Source of the DNA: Oscillospiraceae bacterium MB08-C2-2
Lineage (GTDB): Bacteria; Bacillota; Clostridia; Oscillospirales; Ruminococcaceae
DNA length: 64,000 nucleotides
NCBI GenBank assembly: GCA_035621215.1
Contig: CP141729.1
Span: 2,130,944 to 2,194,943, forward strand
Direction of reading: 5' to 3'
Shown here in pieces: positions 58,410 through 64,000 of this stretch; the first letter of the stretch is position 1; the number at the start of each line of letters is the position of its first letter. The position numbers were made by a program, and so were the translations under genes. Below the pieces are notes generated by a model. That model was not told the DNA's origin, did not search any database, and saw only the letters and a list, made by a program, of their open reading frames with translations.

Positions 58410-60136
58410 TTCAATTCCTCCTTGGAAAGCTGGGAGGCAGCTATCTCATAATAAAGGGGGCAATCCCGCAGAAGCCGTTGGTGCGTGCCTTGGGCAACGA
58501 CCTGCCCCTCGCTGAGCACCACAATTTTATCCGCATGGCGGATGGTGCTGACCCGCTGGGCCACAATCAGCACCGTTGCCCCGGAAATTTCTTTTTTCAG
58601 CCGGGCGCGGAGTTTGGTATCGGTCTGGTAATCCAAAGCGGAAAAGCTGTCGTCAAAGATATAGATCGGCGGACGCTTAACCAGCGCCCGGGCAATGGAA
58701 AGCCGCTGCTTCTGACCACCGGACATATTGGCTCCGCCCTCGGCCAGATGCTCCTCAAAGCCATCCTCCTTGGCGGAAATAAAGGCGGCAGCCTGGGCAA
58801 TATCCGCAGCCTCCTCAATCTCCTTCCGGGTGGCCTCGGGCTTGCCAAAGCGGAGGTTTTCTGCAATGGTTCCGGTAAATAGCAGTGCCTTCTGGGGAAT
58901 AAAACCAATTTTATCCCGCAGGCTGGGAAGCCGGTAATCCCGCACATCCACACCATCCACCAGCACCCGGCCGCCGGTTACATCATAAAACCGGGGGATC
59001 AGCTGAATAAGAGTGGATTTGCCGCTGCCGGTGCTGCCGATAAAGGCCACGGTCTGCCCCGGCTCTGCTGTAAAGCTCACATCCTTGAGCACCGGCTCCC
59101 CGGCATTATCCGGGTATGCAAAGGTCACCCGGTCAAACTCAATATAACCGCTGCTTTCGCTTTGGGTGGCACCATTCCAGTTGTCATCCACCGAAGGCTG
59201 GGTTGCAAGAATTTTTTCCAGCCGCTTGGCCGAAACCGAAGCCCGGGGATACATGACAAACACAATGGCAAACATCAGGAAGGAAAACAGGGCGTGGAAC
59301 AGATACTCAATAAAAGCGGCCAGCGTTCCCACCTGCAAGGTGGAATCCGCCACGCCTGCCGCACCGAGCCACAGCACGGTCGCCATCATACCGGTAAAAA
59401 TCAGGGAAAAGGCGGGTAGGGCAATGGCCATCAACTGGAACAGCCGGCGGGAAATTTGGGCATACCGCTCGTTGACCTTGGCAAAGCGCTCCTGCTGGTT
59501 ATCCTCGTTACAGAAAGCCCGGATCACACGCAGGCCGGAAAGACTTTCCCGCATGCTCAGGTTGATGCTGTCCAGAGAGGTCTGCTGCTCCTGCGAAAGT
59601 GGCTCAGAAGCCCGCCCGATGAGCAGCACCCCCACCAGCAGCAGCGGGATGGCAATCAGCACAATCAGGGCAATGCTACCCCCCTGAATCCAGATCATGC
59701 CAATACTGGCTATAAACATCAGCGGTGCCACCAGCCCTGTGCGCATAGCAGTCTGCAAAAAGAGCATGATCTGGTAGGCATCGTTGGTTGTGCTGGTAAT
59801 CAGGGAAGATGCCCCAAACTGCTCGTATTCATAATGGGAAAAGCCCATGGTTTTGGCAAAGATATCGCCACGGATATCCCGGACAATATTGGAGGTGACC
59901 CGGCTCACCGAATAAGCCTGTGCAATTAGCCCCACCAAGCCCACCAAAGCACACAGCAGCATAAGCAGGCCTGTCCGCACAACATAGGCAAAATCCTGCT
60001 GGAGAAACCCTATGTCGATAATTCGGGCAAGCAATGTAGGAAGCCCCAGTTCAATGAGGATAAACCCGAAAGCGCTCAGCAGATTCAGCAGCAGATAGCC
60101 CTTGTATCGCCACAGGTATCGCCACATCAGCTTCAA
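58406..60136 (-). CDS. ABC exporter half (degenerate catalytic site)
   Basis: 576 aa: six membrane helices (about 10-310) and an ATPase domain with Walker A GSTGSGKST, canonical signature MSGGQKQ and Walker B IYIFDDSFSALD. Here the catalytic glutamate is aspartate, and the H-loop reads VAQRVST with Gln for His. This is the pattern of the inactive half of heterodimeric exporters. TTG 60136 (LKLMWRYLW) has AAAGGTGG 7 nt upstream; the frame is open a further 24 codons. The two genes overlap by four bases. Confidence 0.88.
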   Translation of the reverse strand: MKLMWRYLWRYKGYLLLNLLSAFGFILIELGLPTLLARIIDIGFLQQDFAYVVRTGLLMLLCALVGLVGLIAQAYSVSRVTSNIVRDIRGDIFAKTMGFSHYEYEQFGASSLITSTTNDAYQIMLFLQTAMRTGLVAPLMFIASIGMIWIQGGSIALIVLIAIPLLLVGVLLIGRASEPLSQEQQTSLDSINLSMRESLSGLRVIRAFCNEDNQQERFAKVNERYAQISRRLFQLMAIALPAFSLIFTGMMATVLWLGAAGVADSTLQVGTLAAFIEYLFHALFSFLMFAIVFVMYPRASVSAKRLEKILATQPSVDDNWNGATQSESSGYIEFDRVTFAYPDNAGEPVLKDVSFTAEPGQTVAFIGSTGSGKSTLIQLIPRFYDVTGGRVLVDGVDVRDYRLPSLRDKIGFIPQKALLFTGTIAENLRFGKPEATRKEIEEAADIAQAAAFISAKEDGFEEHLAEGGANMSGGQKQRLSIARALVKRPPIYIFDDSFSALDYQTDTKLRARLKKEISGATVLIVAQRVSTIRHADKIVVLSEGQVVAQGTHQRLLRDCPLYYEIAASQLSKEELN

Positions 60137-60298
60137 ATAAAAACCACCTTTCAAAAATGGAAGAAGTTGCGCCTGAAAAGTACGCTGTAACGGGAGATTG
60201 TAGCACAAAACAAGAAAAAAGTCAAAGCCCCTTACTCAGAGAATTCCCTAAACCAAACAGGATTTGCGCTGCTAGCGCAGCCTTTGTCAGAAAGTGGA

Positions 60299-60327
60299 TT
60301 GAAAACATTTGTGTGCCATGCTATACT
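60299..60327 (+). promoter_or_regulatory. Sigma-A promoter of the GarR-type gene
   Basis: TTGAAA (60299-60304), 17 nt, TATACT (60322-60327). The 130-nt leader contains GGGGCATTGTCTCCCC and CTGCCATTTTGGCAG hairpins. The rest of the gap 60137-60465 shows only a short TGCGCT-GCT-AGCGCA palindrome (60265-60279). Confidence 0.85.
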
Positions 60328-60465
60328 ATTACAAGAAAAAACCGTGGGGCATTGTCTCCCCGGAGGCTTTCGCCGCTCAGGAATATCCCCCTGCCATTTT
60401 GGCAGCCGGGAGATTCTTCTTTTAACAAGCGACCATTTTCCACACAAACAACAGGAGGAAAAATT

Positions 60466-61350
60466 ATGAATATTGGATTTATCGGATTGGGTATCATGGG
60501 CAAGCCTATGTCCAAAAACTTGATTAAGGCCGGATACTCTCTGACCGTTTTTGACATCTACGCCCCCTCGGTGGAAGATGTAGTGGCTGCCGGTGCCAAA
60601 GCGGCTTCCAGTGTTAAGGAGCTTGCCGCTTCCAGCGATCTTGTTATTACCATGCTGCCCAACTCTCCTCAGGTTAAAGCCATTGTTCTGGGCGAGGGCG
60701 GTGTTCTGGAAGGCGCTCATGCAGGCATGACCCTCATTGATATGAGCTCCATTTCCCCCATTGCCTCCAAGGAGGTTGCTGCTGCTCTGAAAGAAAAGGG
60801 CGTGGACATGCTGGATGCCCCTGTCAGCGGCGGAGAACCCAAAGCTGTGGATGGCACCCTTTCCATCATGGTTGGCGGCGATGCAGCTGTTTTTGAAAAA
60901 TTCCGTGACCTGCTTCTGAAAATGGGCTCCTCCGCTGTGCTCTGCGGTGATATCGGCGCCGGCAACACCACCAAGCTGGCCAACCAGATTGTGGTTGCCC
61001 TGAACATTGCTGCTGTTGCCGAAGCCTTTACTCTGGGCAACAAGGCCGGTGTTGATCCTCAGCTGATCTACAACGCCATCCGGGGCGGCCTCGCCGGCAG
61101 CACCGTTATGGATGCCAAAGGCCCCATGATGATTGAGCACAACTTCAAGCCCGGCTTTAAAATTGATCTGCACCACAAGGATCTGGCCAACGCTCTGGAT
61201 ACCGCCCGTGAGCTGGATGCCTATCTGCCCCTGACCAGCCAGGCTTTTGAAATTCTCAAGGTTCTGCGCAACGAGGGCATGGGCCAGAACGATCATTCCG
61301 GTATACTGGCTTACTACGAGAAGCTTTCCCACACCACTTTGGGTGAATAA
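60466..61350 (+). CDS. garR: 2-hydroxy-3-oxopropionate (tartronate semialdehyde) reductase-like dehydrogenase
   Basis: Beta-hydroxyacid dehydrogenase, 294 aa. NAD(P) motif IGFIGLGIMGKPMSKNL (3-19), substrate motif DAPVSGGEPKA (about 120) and catalytic lysine in GAGNTTKLANQ (about 170). It resembles GarR/GlxR, which make D-glycerate from tartronate semialdehyde, more than 3-hydroxyisobutyrate dehydrogenases, but the substrate is not certain. AGGAGG precedes ATG 60466. Codon use is as biased as in gapA, so it is probably well expressed. Single gene between a promoter and a terminator. Confidence 0.85.
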   Translation: MNIGFIGLGIMGKPMSKNLIKAGYSLTVFDIYAPSVEDVVAAGAKAASSVKELAASSDLVITMLPNSPQVKAIVLGEGGVLEGAHAGMTLIDMSSISPIASKEVAAALKEKGVDMLDAPVSGGEPKAVDGTLSIMVGGDAAVFEKFRDLLLKMGSSAVLCGDIGAGNTTKLANQIVVALNIAAVAEAFTLGNKAGVDPQLIYNAIRGGLAGSTVMDAKGPMMIEHNFKPGFKIDLHHKDLANALDTARELDAYLPLTSQAFEILKVLRNEGMGQNDHSGILAYYEKLSHTTLGE

Positions 61351-61394
61351 GACCCTTATGTGAGCATCCAATGCCCACATAGAATTACAGACGT

Positions 61395-61438
61395 TAAACG
61401 GGCCTGCTTTCCATATGGAAAGCAGGCCCGTTTTTTTC
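61395..61438. terminator. Terminator between garR and pdxK
   Basis: Perfect palindrome AAACGGGCCTGCTTTCC-ATAT-GGAAAGCAGGCCCGTTT followed by TTTT, between convergent genes. Confidence 0.95.
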
Positions 61439-61463
61439 TTACAGGGCTTTTATCGTCAAGCAA

Positions 61464-62330
61464 TTAGAGTGTATGATAATTCTTCGGCAGGGAATCGCTG
61501 GAAAGCCAGCGCAGGGATTTTTCCAGCATAACACCCCAACGGGGGTCCGTGCCGTAGCTATAGGTAGTTTTAATGGCTGCCTCGAGAAAATAGGTAGCCC
61601 TTGCCATGGCCATGGGGAGGCTGTCTCCCATCAGAAAGCCGCCGGTGAGAACACTGGCGTAAATATCGCCGGTGCCGGGGTAAGAAACCGGCACATAATC
61701 GCAATCCACACACCAGAAAGCGCCCCGCTCCCGGTCGTAGCCAATGTTGCACATGCCCCGGCTCACCAGCTCCACCCCGGTGATTACAACCTGCCTCGGC
61801 CCCAGCTCACTGAGGCGGGCCAACAGGCTCTTGGCTTTGGATTGGGTCAGGGGATGATGGTCATAGGGCTGATCCAGCAGGATGGAAACTTCGGTTAGGT
61901 TGGGTGTGATGATGTGGGCCACACTGGTCAGCTCGTGCATCCGGCGGAGCATGGGCTGGGTGCAGGTGCGATAGGGCTTTCCGTGATCCCCCATAACCGG
62001 GTCAACCACTGCTAAAGCCTGGGGGTAAGCCCTGAAAAAATCCAAGCAGTGGTCAATTTGATCCACACTGCCCAAAAAACCGCTGTAAATGCAGGTGAAC
62101 TCCAGCTCCAGCCGCTTATAATGGGCAAGGGCAGGCTCCAGATAATCGGTGAGATCCCGCATAGCCACCTCCCCGAAGCCCCCGGTATGGGTGGAGAGAA
62201 CAGCGGTGGGAATAGGGCACACCTGCGCCCCCATAGCCGAAAGCACCGGCAGAATCACCGCCAGCGAGCACCGCCCAAAGCCGGATAAATCGTGGATAGC
62301 CGCCACCCGGTGAAAGCGCTGTGTTTCCAT
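61464..62330 (-). CDS. pdxK: Pyridoxal/pyridoxamine kinase
   Basis: Ribokinase-family vitamin B6 kinase, 288 aa. VAAIHDLSGFGRCSLAVILPVLSAMG, TAVLSTHTGGF, VVDPVMGDHGKPY and the anion-hole/catalytic PGTGDIYASVLTGG (about 222-235) match PdxY/PdxK. AGGAGG lies 6 nt before ATG 62330. Single gene. It would supply PLP to enzymes such as SerC. Confidence 0.93.
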   Translation of the reverse strand: METQRFHRVAAIHDLSGFGRCSLAVILPVLSAMGAQVCPIPTAVLSTHTGGFGEVAMRDLTDYLEPALAHYKRLELEFTCIYSGFLGSVDQIDHCLDFFRAYPQALAVVDPVMGDHGKPYRTCTQPMLRRMHELTSVAHIITPNLTEVSILLDQPYDHHPLTQSKAKSLLARLSELGPRQVVITGVELVSRGMCNIGYDRERGAFWCVDCDYVPVSYPGTGDIYASVLTGGFLMGDSLPMAMARATYFLEAAIKTTYSYGTDPRWGVMLEKSLRWLSSDSLPKNYHTL

Positions 62331-62437
62331 AGTTTTCCTCCTGCATTAATCCGCCGCTTTGCGTACGGTTTGCAAAAAATGCATCTCTTTTTTAAAATTT
62401 TGCAGTCAAATTAAATGGCAGCTTAACCCAACAATGT

Positions 62438-62466
62438 GAAAAGCTTCTTTAATAGAGGAGCTTTTC
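62438..62466. repeat. Inverted repeat upstream of the small membrane protein gene
   Basis: GAAAAGCTTCT, loop TTAATA, GAGGAGCTTTTC. It could be a terminator or a leader hairpin; no flanking U-run of good quality. Confidence 0.35.
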
Positions 62467-62577
62467 CATTTCTGCCAAATTCTTTTTGGTGTTATTGCCT
62501 GCTCCGGCGGTCAAACTAATGATGCGACCTAAGGTAAGAATTTGCAACCCATTATCAATCAACAGGAGGCCACCTAA

Positions 62578-62769
62578 ATGAATCGCAGAACAACCACCGC
62601 TATCACCACCGCCGCCGTTGGCATGGCAGTCGGAACCGCCGCCTACATGCTGGTTTCTGGCGATAAAGCCAACGCCAAGGCCCGCACCCGCAGAATTAAG
62701 CGAACAACCGGCAAGGCTCTTCGCCAAGTGGGGGATTTTATCGATAACGTTTCCTACATGATGCGCTAA
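62578..62769 (+). CDS. Small basic single-pass membrane protein
   Basis: 63 aa: a short polar N terminus, one hydrophobic helix (8-27, TAITTAAVGMAVGTAAYMLV) and a strongly basic tail (KARTRRIKRTTGKALRQVGDF) on the cytoplasmic side. AGGAGG is 9-10 nt before ATG 62578. No named family recognised; similar short proteins occur in related Clostridia as far as I recall. The clean ribosome site and composition support a real gene. Confidence 0.7.
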   Translation: MNRRTTTAITTAAVGMAVGTAAYMLVSGDKANAKARTRRIKRTTGKALRQVGDFIDNVSYMMR

Positions 62770-62944
62770 GCTTTTTCACCGTTTGAGAAAGCAAGCCCAG
62801 CCATGTTTGAGCAAAAGCACCACTCTGAAGCTGTGCCGCCCCTGCAAGTGCAGCGGCCAAAGCACAGGATCTCTGCCGCCTCAGGCTCACACCTTGGGCC
62901 AAGCCCCCGCCGGGAGCTTGCCGCCCAAAGGAGCCGGCGCAGGA

Positions 62945-63403
62945 TCAGTTCAGGGTGGTGCTTTTCTTTGCGGCCAAAGGGGAATCCCCCGAAGCCCTGC
63001 GGGCAATGTGCCGCTTTGCATTGCGAATCAGGATACGGTCGTTATCATAGGTAAGATACCGGTTCACTTTTTCAAGATCAACCCAGCGAATCTCGCTGAT
63101 TTCTTCTTCCTGACGCTTGGTTCGGCTATCTTGGGCAAAGCCCAGAAAATAGATAACCTCCTTGCTCACATGGGGGCGAGGCGAATAGGTAACCCGCTCC
63201 CGAAAGCCCTCTTGCAGCTCAATGGTCAGCCCGGTTTCCTCCTTGACCTCCCGAAGTGCTGTTTCCGGCTCGGTTTCTCCCTCTTCCACATGGCCCTTGG
63301 GAAAAGACCAGTGCCCTCCCAGCTTATGCTTTAAAATCAAAAGCTGTATTTTATCATCGGCCTTCCGGTAAACCAGCGCGCCGCATGATTTTTCCTTAAT
63401 CAA
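62945..63403 (-). CDS. Nudix hydrolase
   Basis: 152 aa. The Nudix box GHVEEGETEPETALREVKEETGL (G-x5-E-x7-REVKEETGL) is intact, and SCGALVYRK at the N terminus and WSFPKGH just before the box point to the Ap4A-hydrolase/diadenosine branch, though the substrate cannot be fixed. TTG 63403 (LIKEKSCGAL) has GGAGG 10 nt upstream. A promoter is present at 63434-63461. The 175 nt between its stop and the plus-strand small gene (62770-62944) are GC-rich and hold nothing I recognise. Confidence 0.9.
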   Translation of the reverse strand: MIKEKSCGALVYRKADDKIQLLILKHKLGGHWSFPKGHVEEGETEPETALREVKEETGLTIELQEGFRERVTYSPRPHVSKEVIYFLGFAQDSRTKRQEEEISEIRWVDLEKVNRYLTYDNDRILIRNAKRHIARRASGDSPLAAKKSTTLN

Positions 63404-63433
63404 AACAAAAAAACCTCCCAAACGCTGCCTTTT

Positions 63434-63461
63434 AGTATAGTGGGACTGTTTTGCCCGGCAA
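63434..63461 (-). promoter_or_regulatory. Candidate promoter of the Nudix gene
   Basis: Minus-strand TTGCCG (63456-63461), 16 nt, TATACT (63434-63439), 31 nt before the TTG start. Confidence 0.55.
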
Positions 63462-63594
63462 GAACCCCCGGGCGATTGAACAATATTAAGGTATATTATA
63501 ACATTTTGCCCTTAAAAAGAAAAGCCCGCCCTTCTATCCCGCTGGAAATATTTCGTAAAGAACAACATTTTCATGCGGAAATTCGGGTTAGCGG

Positions 63595-63623
63595 TTGAAA
63601 ACCACTAAATATTTGGATATAAT
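63595..63623 (+). promoter_or_regulatory. Sigma-A promoter with no downstream gene
   Basis: TTGAAA (63595-63600), 17 nt, TATAAT (63618-63623). It drives the structured region 63630-63771. Confidence 0.8.
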
Positions 63624-63629
63624 TACACC

Positions 63630-63771
63630 AAGGGGGCATGGCTATCCCCCGCAAACCACGAAGCAAGTGTACCCGCTTGCTTAAAAGAATGCTGTTTAAT
63701 AAAGAATCCCGGAGCTTCGGCTAACAAGGGATAGGGCGTTTGCCCTGTTCTTCCCGCTCCGGTTATTTTTT
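63630..63771 (+). ncRNA. Candidate small structured RNA
   Basis: Directly after a consensus promoter come hairpins GGGGG-CATGGCTAT-CCCCC (63632-63650) and AAGCAAG-TGTACCCG-CTTGCTT (63661-63682). A terminator-like CCGGAGC...GCTCCGG stem with an inner AGGGC-GTTT-GCCCT (63709-63762) is followed by TTATTTTTT. No open frame of note lies inside. Predicted length is about 140 nt. It does not match the motifs I know for SRP RNA, tmRNA, RNase P, 6S or common riboswitches. Confidence 0.45.
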
Positions 63772-63800
63772 AGCGCTCCATATCTAGTGTAATCTTTAAA

Positions 63801-64000
63801 AGGCATTCAATGCCTCGCTGGCTATGGAAAATACATCCGCAGAAAAATTAGGAGGCACCTTCATGGGGGTATCCAATACCCCCATGTACCCCCGGACTGC
63901 GCCTCAAAGGCGCAGAAGGCGGTATTCCGCCGTCGAAATGAATTCGACTGTGGAAGAATTACGAACTAAAAATTGCGGCTATTTAAAAAACTCAAGTTAT
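63801..64000 (+). repeat. Structured intergenic element family 1, copy C (cut by window edge)
   Basis: Body from 63863: ATGGGGGTAT-CCA-ATACCCCCAT, CCCCCGG, TGCGCC-TCAAA-GGCGCA, GGCGG-TATT-CCGCC, GTCGAA-ATGAA-TTCGAC and GTGGAAGAATTACGAA, matching copies A and B in order. A possible left boundary hairpin AGGCA-TTCAA-TGCCT is at 63801-63815. The right end lies beyond the window. Confidence 0.8.

Noticed and set aside
60232-61380. 382-codon minus-strand frame opposite the garR-like gene
   Set aside because: Antisense shadow of a clear dehydrogenase.
63632-63682. Possible c-di-GMP-I riboswitch because of GCAAACC
   Set aside because: Only that short string matches; the conserved GACGCAAAGC part and the tetraloop-receptor layout are missing.

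Overview
The window looks like a spore-forming, anaerobic, Gram-positive Clostridia chromosome, most likely from the Oscillospirales/Ruminococcaceae. This is inferred from gene content and no search was run. The supporting genes are spore-maturation spmA/spmB, a SpoIIQ-like M23 protein, an AbrB/SpoVT regulator, formate-THF ligase, the inactive ADP-glucose pyrophosphorylase paralogue glgD, iron-sulfur proteins, strong AGGAGG ribosome sites and many TTG/GTG starts. No tRNA, rRNA, CRISPR array, insertion sequence or prophage was recognised.

Layout. 1-2.7 kb: the start of a GltD-like flavoprotein and an orphan KdpD/KdpE-type two-component pair (minus). 2.9-9.9 kb: a complete F1Fo ATP synthase operon (plus) with a sodium-type c subunit and the accessory genes atpZ/atpI at its 3' end. 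10-16.2 kb (minus): hflX, serC-serA, an orphan sugar-type ABC ATPase and a NERD protein. 16.4-21.1 kb (mostly plus): a DUF4358 lipoprotein, a DUF1624 membrane protein, a histidine-phosphatase homologue without its nucleophilic histidine and a DUF975 membrane protein, plus an XRE regulator. 21.2-23.4 kb: a small ribbon-helix-helix protein, spmAB and abrB. 23.5-29.2 kb (minus): pyrG-fhs-tsaE-tsaB-rpiB-upp. 29.3-36 kb: an unusual sensor kinase, gapA, two half-size TauE/SafE permeases, spoIIQ, an iron-sulfur protein and a CAP-domain lipoprotein. 36.2-45.6 kb (minus): ddl-murI-ywiB-argS, a degenerate homocysteine-methyltransferase homologue, two uncharacterised genes and a 1027-residue TPR protein. 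46-48.6 kb (plus): rpmG-secE-nusG-rplK-rplA. 48.6-60.2 kb (minus): an aldo/keto reductase, glgB-C-D-A and a heterodimeric ABC exporter. 60.4-63.4 kb: a GarR-type dehydrogenase, pyridoxal kinase, a small membrane protein and a Nudix hydrolase.

The most unusual material is between the genes. One structured element of about 130-200 nt occurs three times (13.9, 19.8 and 63.9 kb). Its hairpins show compensating base changes. The two complete copies are each bounded by a locus-specific, hairpin-forming direct repeat of about 20 nt, and the third runs off the window with a candidate left hairpin. A second structured element of about 220 nt occurs twice, both times in the 3' untranslated region of a minus-strand operon, so the two copies bracket the glycogen operon. 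A third palindromic family, a triple hairpin between nusG and rplK, and a promoter-hairpins-terminator unit at 63.6 kb that may encode a small RNA complete the set. Several proteins have lost canonical active-site residues: the phosphatase, the sensor kinase, the methyltransferase homologue, SpoIIQ and one exporter half.
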